From assembly GCF_900496995.4 (NCBI RefSeq), contig NC_044019.1:4871501-4935500 (forward strand): 64,000 nt of DNA. The letters run 5' to 3'. The translations under genes and the position numbers were made by a program. This document shows, one piece after another, positions 20,331 through 30,003 of this stretch. The notes under the pieces were generated by a model. The model saw nothing but the letters and a program-made list of their open reading frames with translations. It made no database searches and was not told the origin of the DNA. Numbering within the stretch: position 1 is the first letter of the stretch; each line of letters opens with the position of its first letter. This DNA comes from Aquila chrysaetos chrysaetos. Lineage: Eukaryota; Chordata; Aves; Accipitriformes; Accipitridae.

Positions 20331-23305
20331 GGCCGGGCGGGAAGGCCGGCCGGCCCTGCATCGCCGCGTGGAAGGCGGCCTCGGTGCCGGGAGTTGCCGC
20401 CGCCACCTTGCCGCCCCGGGCCGGGTAGGCGGCCAGGCCCCGCTGTCCCGGCAGGGCGGCCGGCGGGGCCGTGTAGGCGGCCGCCGACTTGCGGGACTCG
20501 GAGCGGGAGGCCGAGAGGGCGAAGTCCAGCAGGTCGGAGGAGTCGTCCGAATCCAGCAAGGAGCGGAAGTAGCCGGTGAAGAGGCTGTGCCTCTCCGGGC
20601 CGGCCTCCGTCTGCGAGGACGGCGCGCTCCCGGCGTAGAAGCCTGCCCGGCCGGAGGAGCCCGACTCCAGCCCGGCGGCGTGGAAGGGTCTCGCCTCGGC
20701 CCCTTGGTAGCCGCCATTGCGGCCGGCCTGGCCGCCGGGGTGGCCGTGGTGGGGGGCCCAGGGGCTGCCCTTTTCCCCCCCGGCCCACTCGGCGGGGCCG
20801 TCGCCGAAGCTCTGCCCGGGGTTGGGCTCGGGGAAGAGTGCCCCGTTCTTGCGGGCCCGTCGCTTCCGCTTGGGTTTGCCCACGGGGTCGGGCTCCGGCC
20901 GGCCCCGCTTGCGCGGGTGCACGGGGTCGGCGTGGAGGGCGGCGGGGGCTTTCTTCTTCTTCCCGATGCCCTCGAAGAAATCGCTGAAGGAGCAACGGGC
21001 GGCACGGGCGGCGTGGCCGCCCCCGCGCCCGCCGAAACCCCCCGCCTTGCCGCCGCGCCGGCGGAAGCCCTGGACGCGGTGCAAGAAGTGGGAGATGCTC
21101 TGGGTGTCGGGGGCTTGGTGGATGGACTCGGGCTCGCTGGGGGTCCAGCAGCGGGGCGGCGAGCAGCGCCCCGAGCACTGGCTCTGCCGGTTGAGGAAGG
21201 CCAGCTTGGCCAGCACATCCGAGTAGTCGGCCTTGCTGTCGTTGGTGTCGGCAATGTAGGAGGGCTGGGGCGAGGCCAGCTTCTGCTTCCTCCTCCTCCT
21301 CTTCTTCACCTCCGGGGCGGGCTCCTTGGGCTTGGCTTGGCCCAGCAGCAGGTTCTTGGGGGGCCTGCCCCGCTTGCGCTTCAAGATGATGGGCATCTCG
21401 CCGGGGGGGAAGACCACCACCACGTTGCGCCCGTTGTTCTTCATCTTGAGCAGCGGCGTGGGCTCCATGGAGCTGCTGGCCGCCAGCTCCTTGCCCTCCA
21501 GGTTCAGGTTGCTGCTGAGCGACGACACCTTGTAGGTGGTCTTGTTCCTCCTCCCCAGGGACACGGGGATCTTGGCCATCTTCACCACCATCTTCCTCAC
21601 CCCCCGGCACTTGCTCTTCTTCCCCGTCGCGGGGGCCTTGGGCACCTCGTCAGGGTCCAGGGTGGCGGGGGCTGGCGGCGGGGGGGCCAGCAGCGGGGCG
21701 CCGGGCTCCTCGGGCCCGGGGGGCACCTCGGCGGGCAGGGCGAGGGGGGACAAGACGCGGCTCTCGGGGGCGATGTCCGCCCGGCGCCCTCGCCCTGCCC
21801 TCCTCCGGCGGCACAGCATCTTTGGCTTGTCTGTCCGGCGCAGGGCGTACTTGCGGTGGTCCTCGCCGCACCGCCCGGCCCCCCGGCCCCCGCAGGGTCC
21901 CCGCTTCACCACGCCGCCCAGGGGACACCCCCCCAGCCGGGGCTGCAGCCCGTGGGGCCGCAGCGGGTCCCCGGCACCCGGCTGCGCCTCCAGCAGCTCC
22001 GACACAGGCCCCAGCGGCTGCGCCTCCAGCAGCGAGGGCTCGGCGGGCAGCAGCGGGGCCCGCGCGTCCAGCAGCGGCGGCTCCAGGGCCCCGGGCAGCG
22101 GCTCCAGCGTCTGCAGCCCCAGCGGCTCCGCCAGCGGCTCCAGCGACTGCAGCTCCAGCGACTCGGACAAGGGCTCCAGCGACTGCAGCTCCAGCGACTC
22201 GGAGAGCGGCTCCAGCGACTGCAACCCCAACGGCTCCAGGTTTTGCAGCTCCAGAGACTCCGGCAGCGGCTCCAGGCTTTGCGAATCGAGCAGCTGGGGC
22301 TGTGACTCGAGGGACTGGGAATCCAGCAGCCGGGACTGGGAGTCCAGCTCTTGGGCTGGCAGCAACTGGGGCTGCGGCTCCATCGCCTGCGACTCCAGCA
22401 GCTGCGTCCCCGGGCACGCCAGGGAGGCCAGTTCGTTCAGGATGTCCGCCTCGGCCAGGTCCGAGTAATCGCCGGCGTCGGGCTGGGAGCAACCGGCTTC
22501 CTCCGCCGGTGCTTTGGAGGCCCCCCCCCATGCCCCCGCTGTGGCCGGGGGGCTGCGGGGCGCTCCCCCCGCCGCCGTCGGCTTCTCCATCGCGGGCCGG
22601 GGGCCGGGGATGCCGCGGCGGCTCGGTTTTGCAGAGCACCCCCCGCTCCTCGGGGCTGCGGATGCTGTTGGCCAGGGAGGGCGAGGAGAAGAAGCTGTAC
22701 TGGAGGTCGCGGTCGGCGGGCAGGAGGCGGCTGTCCTCGTGGCCACCGCCGCCGCCGCCGCGGAGGCTGCCGCAGTCCAGGTGCACCCCACTGCTCTTGA
22801 GGTCCTCGGAGAGGCGGTTGAGGTCCTTCATGATGTCGATAAGCTGCACCACGGGGTGGAGGTTGATGTGCCCGTTGCCGCACTTGCTCCGGAGCAAGGC
22901 GAGGATGCTGTCGACGTTGCAGCGGCCCGAGGCCAGCGTCGCGTTGGGGAAGGTTTTAGGCGCCCGATCGCGGGCGGCTGCCTCCTCCGCGCTGCCCCCC
23001 AGGATCCGGGGCTCACCGGCACAGCCCAGCAAGTCCTCCGCCGCCTTGGTGCCCCCGTGCACGCTCTGGCACCGGTCGGCCGGGTCGCCGTGCAGCAGCG
23101 AGCCTGCCTGGTGCTCCCGGCCGAGCGCGGGGCACGAGCCCTCAGGGAAGCTCAGCACGCTGCAGGATAAGGCCTTTTCCGCCGGGCAGGCTGGGGGCCG
23201 CTGCGCCGGGTGCCCCGGCGGGTAGAACTTGGGCTCTCGGACGTAGTCGGGCGAGCCACGCACAACGCTGGTCGTTACCACTGGGCCCGGGGGCTTCACG
23301 CGCAT
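18323..23305 (-). CDS. AHDC1: AHDC1 (Gibbin), AT-hook DNA-binding motif-containing protein 1; single large coding exon with two assembly-type frameshifts
   Basis: AHDC1 is a nuclear chromatin-associated protein; loss-of-function variants of the human gene cause Xia-Gibbs syndrome. Corrected for the two frame changes, the frame encodes about 1660 residues, against 1603 in human. Approximate landmarks: start [19 protein letters not shown] near residues 147-177; [19 protein letters not shown] near 200-218; a degenerate S-L-E-P-L/E-S-L-E-L-Q repeat near 300-420; AT-hook-like AGRGRR near 502; a strongly conserved block 558-652 ending in the AT-hook KRGRPPK; a third RGRP core near 799 beside a basic KPKRKRR stretch; [17 protein letters not shown] near 905-938; 12 alanines near 998; the block from [13 protein letters not shown] near 1205-1315; the C-terminus [11 protein letters not shown] before a TAG stop. 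The whole CDS sits in one exon, as in mammals. The start is the family start; an in-frame extension upstream is described separately. Identification is very sure. The frame breaks at 22521-22529 and 18806-18814 are probably errors, not pseudogenisation. Confidence 0.97.
18806..18814 (-). other. AHDC1: Second frameshift in AHDC1 at a 9-base G run (coding strand)
   Basis: The main frame is conserved to SLKHSMQGG. After the run, the homologous C-terminus ([19 protein letters not shown] onward to TFTVTSL) lies in another frame. A 10-base run (or 7) restores it. This change is opposite in sign to the one at 22521-22529, so the initiation codon and the stop codon are in the same register: 4983 bases, exactly 1661 codons including the stop. 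Confidence 0.88.
22521..22529 (-). other. AHDC1: Frameshift in AHDC1 at a 9-base G run (coding strand)
   Basis: Upstream of this run the conserved N-terminal frame reads through the MGGG region. Downstream the conserved protein ([17 protein letters not shown]) is in another frame. An 8-base run (or 11) would restore one continuous frame, so the assembly has one base too many or two too few. The protein is well conserved on both sides, which favours a sequencing or assembly error over a real mutation. Confidence 0.88.
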
Positions 23306-23382
23306 CCTGACCTCCTCCTCCCCCGCGTGCCGCTTGGCCGAGCAGTTGCTGACATGGGGGTCGGGGAATGTGAGACCGGGAC
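23306..23382 (-). other. AHDC1: 5' part of the AHDC1 coding exon (5' UTR or N-terminal extension)
   Basis: A strong minus-strand acceptor (CTCTCTGCCCCACGCAG) places the exon start at 23382. The 77 bases to the MRVKP start contain no stop in the AHDC1 frame; they read as a two-base codon remainder plus 25 codons ending in AGEEEVR. In mammals AHDC1 is annotated with untranslated exons before the coding exon, so this is 5' UTR under the usual model. A weaker acceptor (CCCCATGTCAG) lies 35 bases further in. Confidence 0.6.
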
Positions 23383-23907
23383 CTGCGTGGGGCAGAGAGG
23401 GGGACAGTGAGGCTCCGAGGGCACCGCCGGCCAAAAGCAGCCGGCAGTGCCTTGCTCCATCCCCGCCGCCCTTGGAGACGGGGTGCCCGCATTCACCCCC
23501 CCCCCCGGCTCGTCCCTGCCTTATCACCAGCGACGACCCGGCTGGCACTGCGGGAACCTGCCCCCGCCGCCCCCAGCCTCCTCCCTTGCCCGCCGCAGCG
23601 GTGAGGAAATGGGGTCAGGCCCCCTCCCCTGCTCGGGGGGGGGGGTTGGACGCCCTCCCCACGGCAGGACCACCCGTGCCAACCCCCGGCTCGCCCCGGC
23701 GCAGAGCCAATTCCAAGGGGAAGCGGGGTGGCTGTGTCTGTGGGGGTCTGGGGCTGCCCCATCCCCTCGTGGGGCTGGGCTGGGGGGTCCGGGGCTGCCC
23801 CATTCCCCCGTGGGGCAGGGCTTGGGGGGTCTGGGGCTGCCCCATTCCCCCGTGGGGCAGGGCTTGGGGGGTTCGGGGGCATCGCGGGGTCAGGGCTTGG
23901 GACTTAC
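23383..23907 (-). other. AHDC1: AHDC1 intron before the coding exon
   Basis: The intron lies between the GTAAGTC donor at 23907 and the CACGCAG acceptor at 23383. It is GC-rich with long G runs (near 23636) and contains the 42-bp tandem repeat. No further exon is seen. Confidence 0.5.
23744..23885. repeat. 42-bp tandem repeat, three copies
   Basis: Three copies start TCTGGGGCTGCCCCAT or TCCGGGGCTGCCCCAT and continue CCCCCGTGGGGCAGGGCTTG. Copies two and three are nearly identical. Confidence 0.9.
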
Positions 23908-23948
23908 CCTCGGCTTTGCTGCTGCTCCTGCTATTGCACTTGAGCTCT
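23908..23948 (-). other. AHDC1: Candidate AHDC1 upstream exon (41 bases)
   Basis: The minus strand shows a textbook acceptor (CCTTCCTTTGCAG) and a textbook donor (GAGG then GTAAGTC) 41 bases apart. It is the best-formed small exon in the region and lies 525 bases upstream of the coding exon. With one codon split at each end it reads ELKCNSRSSSKAE and joins the frame of the coding exon without a stop. It is a 5' untranslated exon under the mammalian model or coding under the extended model. RNA evidence is lacking here. Confidence 0.6.
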
Positions 23949-24169
23949 CTGCAAAGGAAGGGGTGCCGAGGGTTAGCCCCGAGTGGGGTGGGGGGTGGGG
24001 AGGGTGGGGGGGAGTGGGGGGAACACCTGGGTGCCCACCGCGCCCACGGCTTCTTCGCAGCACCAGTCCCTACAAGGGACATACCAGGGGCCGATCCTCC
24101 CGAGCTCCCACAGCCGAGAGGGCAGCGCCCGCCCATCACCCTGGCGTCGGGGCTGCGAGCGGGGCGGGG

Positions 24170-24530
24170 ACGGGGAAAAGGGGGGGGAAGCTGCCTCCAA
24201 TCTGGGGGACAGAGGGGACAGGTTTTTACCCCCCCTACCCCCCCCTCCCAATACCACCATCACCACCACCAACCCCTCCACGGGGCTGGGGCGCTGGGGG
24301 CGGGGAAAGGGGGGGGGGGGGGGAGGCCCGGGGCGGTAAGGGGGGGAAAAGGGGGGGGGGGGCCCTACGGCCGTGCTGCCGCTAGGTGTCCCCGGCGAGC
24401 CGCGCTCCCGCCCGCCGCCCCGGCCCGGCCCCCGCCCCCCCCCCCCCCCCGCCGCCCAGCGCCCCGGTCCGGCCACCGGACAGACCGGGGAGGGAGGGGA
24501 GGGGAAGGGGGGGGGGGGGAAGTTTTTTGC
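24170..24530. repeat. G/C-homopolymer-rich intronic tract
   Basis: Several uninterrupted G runs of 9-13 bases (24311-24323, 24349-24362, 24507-24519) and a C run at 24437-24450 occur in 360 bases. These are poorly sequenced contexts and G-quadruplex candidates. The stretch is part of the intron 23949-25094. Confidence 0.7.
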
Positions 24531-25094
24531 CCACGGAGGTGGCTTAGCATGTTGCGGTCCGTCCGTCTGTCCGTCCGTGTGTGTCTGTGTCCCCCCCCCC
24601 CGCCCCACCTCCTTCCCACCCACCCGTGGACAGCCCACGCACCGCTGCTGCCCCCACCCGAGGTGACACTGCCCGGTGCCAGCAGCCCCCGGGGACCACC
24701 CGCATTGCGTCTGCCTCAGTTTCCCCTCACTGGCAACGGGGACACAAGCGAGGTCGGGGGGGGGGGTGTTGCACAGGCACCCACGGGTGGGTTGGGGTGC
24801 CCGGCATGGGACCCATGCACCCACTAGCACAGCCCACCCTGCACCCCATGGCAGGCTGCAGGCACTCCTATTTGCCCCCCCCCCCCCCCCCCGCTCCAAG
24901 CCAAGGGCTTTGCAAAGCCGCGGAGCCCCCCCCTCCCACCACCCCCCCATCTCCAGGGATGCTTTGCAGCCCCCCACTCCCGCCAAGGCAGGGACGGGCA
25001 GAGCAGAGGCAGCAAGATTTGCTGCCAACCCCCCCCACCGCCCCCGGTGCAGCCCCCGTTCCCCGTTCCCGGGGCGAGGGCCCCCCCGGGGTAC

Positions 25095-25257
25095 CTGGGC
25101 CGCGGGTGCTTGCAGTGTAGGTTCACTTTGAAGCTCCTGCCGTCGCCGTCGCTGCCGGGCTGGCGGGGGCCGGAGCCCTGGGTACGCGGGAACCACTCGG
25201 CTGGCGGGCTGGCACCGTTCTCCAGTGCGACGGGCTGGCAGGCGACCGAGCTCCCAT
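25095..25257 (-). other. AHDC1: Candidate AHDC1 upstream exon (163 bases)
   Basis: The acceptor (CTGTGCTTGCTCGAGCAG) is moderate. The donor is CAG followed by GTACCC, good at the core but weak beyond it. One frame is open throughout and has protein-like composition (DGSSVACQPVALENG near the start; SFKVNLHCKHPRP at the end). Its donor phase fits the 41-base exon at 23908-23948. The exon begins with ATG in a different frame, which stops inside the exon at TGA, so a short uORF is also possible. Confidence 0.5.
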
Positions 25258-25554
25258 CTGCTCGAGCAAGCACAGAGACCCCCAAGCGTCAGCCCGGCGG
25301 CCCCCTCCCCGGGGAGCACCCCTTGCCCGGGCTAGCGTGGGTGCCCGCAGGGCTGGGCACGCTGCGTGCTCCCCATTCACGCCTCCCCCTCAAAGCCATC
25401 GGGACACCCAGGGAGCCACGCTGTCCCCTCCGCACCGCAGGATGGGGCCCATCGCGGGATGCCCGGGCGCGGGGTGGCATTTTGGGGCAGGACACCCCTT
25501 TCTTCCCCGCCGTAGCCGTGCCTTGGGCTGCCCGTCCGAGGCAGGGCACCTCCC

Positions 25555-25640
25555 CGCCACGCCGCGGGCGCGTGCGTGCGTGACGCGTGCGCACGTCCAC
25601 ACGGATGTGCGCGTTGCACACGCGTGTGCGTGCAGGGGCC
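25555..25640. repeat. Alternating purine-pyrimidine (GC/GT) tract
   Basis: Stretches such as GCGCGTGCGTGCGTGACGCG, GTGCGCACGT and GCACACGCGTGTGCGTGC alternate purine and pyrimidine almost without break, a composition that favours Z-DNA. A short (CA)n run follows at 25835-25852. Confidence 0.6.
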
Positions 25641-25854
25641 CCTGCCGCCCTGCGTGACACCGGCGTGCTGGGGGTCCAGGCACCCAAGGCAGCTGCCCAT
25701 CGGGCACGGGGGTGCCCAGCAGAACCCCCCAACCCATCGCGGTCCCCCCATGCCAGCGTGTCCGCCTGTCCCCCCCCCCAGTGCCGCGTGTGAATCCCTG
25801 CCTGTTGGCTCCCTCCCCCAGCACACACCCGCAGACACACACACACACACGCAG

Positions 25855-26165
25855 CCGCTCGGCGTGATCCAGGCTCTTCCCGGTGTCTGGATTAGCGTGA
25901 CAACTTATCAACAAGGCAGGGAAAGAGAATTCAAACCTGTCAGTCCATCCGCATCCCACCCCCCCAGCCCTCCTCCCAGTCTCCCCACCAGCCTTTGGGC
26001 GCAGCGCTGGCACAGAGGAGATGCGGGCACCTCTCCGGCAAACACCGCCGTGTTGCCTGCGTGGTGTAGAGTTACACCAAGGGCAATGTGGAGCAGGAAA
26101 ATATGTGCTAGAAAGACCGGTCTAGTCTCTGATGAAGCTGCTAATGTGCCCGGAGAGCTGTTGGA
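25855..26165. promoter_or_regulatory. Balanced-composition island, conserved non-coding element candidate
   Basis: The unique block contains GTGACAACTTATCAACAAGG, GTTACACCAAGGGCAATG, GGAAAATATGTGCTAG and CTGATGAAGCTGCTAATG. It stands out against GC-rich flanks. No splice pair or frame suggests an exon. Confidence 0.25.
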
Positions 26166-26937
26166 GGGGAGGCAGGCAGGAAGGAAGCAAACGGGAGGTT
26201 TTCCAGAACAGCCGCTGGGAGCCGGTCCCCGCCGCACACGCTGCGCACGGCTCGACGGGGAGGACCGGAGGCGTCGCGGGGCGTGGGGCGCGGTCCCCCC
26301 CCCCCCGTCTCTGCTCCAGCGTCCCCCCGCGCGTCCACGGCGTACGGAGTTGCGGGTGCGTCGGTAAATCCTGCGGGATGCCCGTGGGGTCCCCGATGGG
26401 GTGCGCGGCACCCGCCGGCGTGCGTTCGTGGGTGCCGGAGGTGCTGGGTACGTGTCCCCCCCCCCCCGCCCTGCCCTGCCCGTCCGGCCGGCTCTTACCC
26501 CACACTGGCCGGCGTCAGGCTCCTGCCCTCGGACCCCCTTCCAGCCCCGGCAGGGCCACGTGTCCGGCGACAAGGCGGGGGACGCTCCCCCTCACCCCGG
26601 CCGAACCGCCGCCGTCCGGCTGCCCCCCACGGCGGGGACCACCTGCGCCCCTCGCCCGGCACCCACCACACCGCGCCGTGGGGACGGGCAGCACCCGCCA
26701 TCCCCACACCACCACCACCACCCCCCGCCCGGGGCATGGGACGCAGGACGGGAGCCTGGCCCTGGGCGGTGGGGAGGGGGCTGCGGGGGGGGGGGAGCCG
26801 GGTGCGGCGGGATGCTCGCCGCGCCGCCGCGCTCACTTTCACCTCCCTGCTCAGCCCCAGGCAGCCGCCACATGTTTCGCATTAGGCTCTCCGGACTTCG
26901 CCATTCCTGGCTTGCTCGCCAGGGGTAGGGCCTTTTT

Positions 26938-27000
26938 CCTTCTTTTTTTTTTTTTTTTTTCCCTTTTTTTTTAATTTTTTTTTTTTTTAATTTTTTTTTC
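26938..27000. repeat. T-rich low-complexity tract
   Basis: Runs of T interrupted by CCC and AA. It has the look of a decayed poly-A tail of a retrocopy on the minus strand, but no body of a retroelement is recognisable to either side. Confidence 0.8.
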
Positions 27001-27214
27001 TCCTCGCTGGTTACAAAACACCAGCCGAGACCACACAAGCGAGGAGGGATGGAGGGAACGAAACGAGAAGGAGAGATAGATGGGCGCCGTGGGCGGGGGA
27101 GAGGCAGCGAGGCCGGGTGCTGCGGCGGGGTTGGGGGGGGGGGGGAACTGAGGCGGGGGGGGGGCAGCGGGCGAGATTGCAGTCACCTCCGCTTCCCACC
27201 TCCTGACCCCGCAG

Positions 27215-27385
27215 CCCTGCAAAGATAACAGCCCCCGAAGACTGCTGACTCGCCTCGCAGAAATCCAATATCCTCGCCTGGTGAACTAATCGACTACCTG
27301 GGCTCGCCACCTCCCCTGCCCGGGCTTAATCCTGCTGCTGCAAAGCTTTAATTAGTTTAACGGTTTCAGGCTTGACGAAGGTTGG
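27215..27385. promoter_or_regulatory. AT-richer island, conserved non-coding element candidate
   Basis: Contains AGATAACAGC (GATA-type), AAATCCAATATCC, GAACTAATCGAC and GCTTTAATTAGTTTAACGG. It is unique and sharply bounded. The TAATTAG core is a homeodomain site. Confidence 0.28.
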
Positions 27386-28004
27386 CAGCAAGTGGCATGC
27401 CCCCCCCCCCCACCCCACCCCGCCGCTTCCCCTTCCCGGACAGGCTCCCGGGGGTCTCCCTCTTGGGTGGCAAGGGTGCTGTGGGGTGGGAGAGGTGGCA
27501 CCATGAGGGCACAGGGGGGCTGCAGACCCCCCCCCCCCCCATGTCCCCTGAGGCTGCTGGCACCCAGCCCCGACCCTCAGCGCTGGCGGGGCAGAGGAGT
27601 GGGGGGGGGGGTGGGCACAGAATGGCTCGCTTGGCACCGGCGTGGCGGCAGCTTGCGGCGGAGGGACGGCTCCGCAAGACACGGACGTGGTTTGGTGCCC
27701 GGCTCTGAGGCCACCCAGACGTCAGGGTGGGGCCGGAGATGCCACCGGGAGACAGGCAGGCGGCGGGGACCCAGCCGCCACACAGATGGGGACACGCTGG
27801 CCCTCCGCCTCCCACCCCGGCAGGGCACCGTGCCGAGCCGCCCGCGGCGGCAGGGCCACGGCCGGGGGGTCCTCCCCATCGTCCTGCCGCCTCCCGGGTC
27901 CCTGGGCACCGTGGGGTGCTGGGAGGGGTCGGGGTGGCCCTAAATACCCCCATGTGGGGTCTCTGGACGCCCCCGTTACCCGTGTTCTGCGTGCACAGCT
28001 GTCG

Positions 28005-28262
28005 CGGCTGTCCCTTGCGTGTGCACAGACACATCTGGGGCACCGCAGAGGTGCCCCCCCCCCCCCCCTTGCACACACACATGATGTGGCATCACGGGGG
28101 TGTCCCGCTCCCGCGGCCGCCCTTGCACAAGCCTGGGGCCGCTGTGGCAGTGCCTCTCCCTTGCACACTCACACAGCCGGGGCCCGGCAGAGGTTTTCCT
28201 CCCTTGCACACGCACATCTGGGGGCACCACAGACGTGCAGCTCCCTTGCACGCCCCCCCCCC
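28005..28262 (+). repeat. Degenerate tandem repeat of about 55-65 bp
   Basis: Five diverged copies are anchored by CCCTTGCACAC or CCCTTGCGTGTGCACA, followed by CATCTGGGGCACC and CAGAGGTGC. Poly-C runs of 8-15 bases fall between the copies. Confidence 0.65.
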
Positions 28263-29814
28263 CCCCCGCCCCGCTGCTGTCCCCTTTGCGCCCTGTCCCT
28301 CGCACGTTCCCGCACCCCCCTTGCTCGCTCACATGCACCCAGGCCCCCCCGCCCTGTGAGTCCCCCCGGAGCCCGTCCTGCTCCTGCTGACACCAATGGA
28401 AAATCCCCTCCAGTGACAGCTTCCTGGCAGGCGCTTTCCGAGGGTTTCCGTGTTCCCCAGCCAGCCCCCCCCCCCTCCAGCCACCTCCTCCCTGAGCCGT
28501 GCGGGGGGTCGGGCAGGCAGGAGGACCCCCCGCCTTCACTCCTGCCACCCCGACCTCTGCATGTTCCCCCCCCCCCCCCAATTCAGCATCACAGCCCCCA
28601 CCCCAAAGCACATGGGTCTTGCTCCCTCCTCTTCCTCGTCACCCTGCCTGCACCCCACGCACCGGGCATCCCCTGCCACCGCCCTGCTTGCCTCCGCAAT
28701 GGGGGCACCCATCGGCACCAAGGGTGATTTGGGAGCCCATCTAGAAACCCCCTGCCCTGGTACCGCTGCCAGCTCCCACGGCACCCACCCACCTTGGGGA
28801 GCCACCACCCTGCGATGCCACCAGCGCACGGGTTGGGAGAAGGGCAAGAGCCGGGGGTCCAGAGGGGTGGGCGCAGATGGGTGCTGGGGCACAGGGGGCT
28901 TGCAGGCAGGGCTGCGGGGGGCTTGTAGGCAGCCCTGACCCCTCCTTCGGTTGTCACCCCGCTCCCACCGCCGTTCGAACCCGGCCGTCGCCATGTCCCC
29001 CCCACCACCCTGCCTTCTCTGCCGCGCTTGTAATTAGGAGACGGAGCAGATGGCGCCCGGGTTTCATCTTAGGTAACGGGTCCAGCCGAGCTGCTCGGCC
29101 ACCAGTTCCTTTCAGGGGGCCATTGGTCGCCAGAGTGGAGGTTTTTCGGGGTCCCTCCCAAGCAGGGAGCTGGTGGGGGAACACATCCCCCCAGTGCAGT
29201 GCCGGGATGTGGTGCCGGTGCGGGAGGAGACGGCGGTGCCGAGAAGGCCTTGGCTGGCGTGTGGGGCAAATACACCTGGGAGATGTGGCCCCAAAGGAGA
29301 GCTGGGGCTGGGAGCCACCCTCCCATGGCACCCTGGGGTGCCACATCCCCAGGGCAGGCTCAGGCACCCACCCTGGCACTGGGAAGGGGGCTCTGGGACC
29401 GCTGGGCTCTAAGCAGGGGGTGCCTACAGGTCTTGGCATCCCCCCAACCACCCAGCACTGCAGCAAGGCAGGGTGGGAAACTCATTGCCAAAACAGCTCC
29501 AAAATCCCGGCTGGCCCTGGAAGCAGGGACCCCGGGGACGCAGATGCCGCCACGCTGTTGGGGATAATGGTGAGTCAGGGGACACGGCCCTTCTCTTGGG
29601 CCTGGCCCCAGGTGTGCTGCTGCCACGGGGGTCTGCGGCAGCGCAGCCCCCAGCCTGGCTGGTGGCATCCTCGAGGGGTTCACCCTTCAGCCTGAAGGCC
29701 TGGTGGTCCCGGAGCTGGTGGGACCCTCAATGGGTTCAGTCCTCAGCCCTGTAACGTGTCACGGTGCCCTCGAAGTGGGCAGGGGTGGGGATGCCTACTC
29801 CCGCTGTTGCAAGA

Positions 29815-30003
29815 AACCATCTCCCCTCCACTGACCATCTCCCCTGCAAGGACCATCTCCCCTGCAATGACCATCTCCCCTGCACTGACCATCTCCCCTG
29901 CAAGGACCATCTCCCCTGCAAGAACCATCTTCCCTGCACTGACCATTTTCCCCTGCAATCATCTCCCTCTGCAAGAAACCATTTCCCCGTGCAAGGACCC
30001 TCT
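29815..30003 (+). repeat. 18-bp minisatellite, about ten copies
   Basis: The unit is GACCATCTCCCCTGCAAG with variants CAATG, CACTG and CAAGA at the 3' end. The last three copies are diverged and slightly shortened. Because 18 is a multiple of three, it makes false six-residue peptide repeats on both strands. Confidence 0.92.

Noticed and set aside
19497..21610. Two frames of about 580 codons on the minus strand within AHDC1
   Set aside because: They are alternative-frame shadows of AHDC1 rich in Arg/Pro/Ala. Only the frame matching the conserved protein is real.
20275..22305. A 676-codon open frame on the plus strand
   Set aside because: It is antisense to the AHDC1 coding exon. Very GC-rich coding DNA lacks stops on the opposite strand, and the peptide is low-complexity Gly/Leu/Arg/Gln with no recognisable family.
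18646..22791. Taking the 1381-codon frame with a methionine at 22791 as the complete gene
   Set aside because: Its first about 90 and last about 30 residues are out of the conserved frame. The true N- and C-termini lie in another frame on the far sides of two homopolymer errors.
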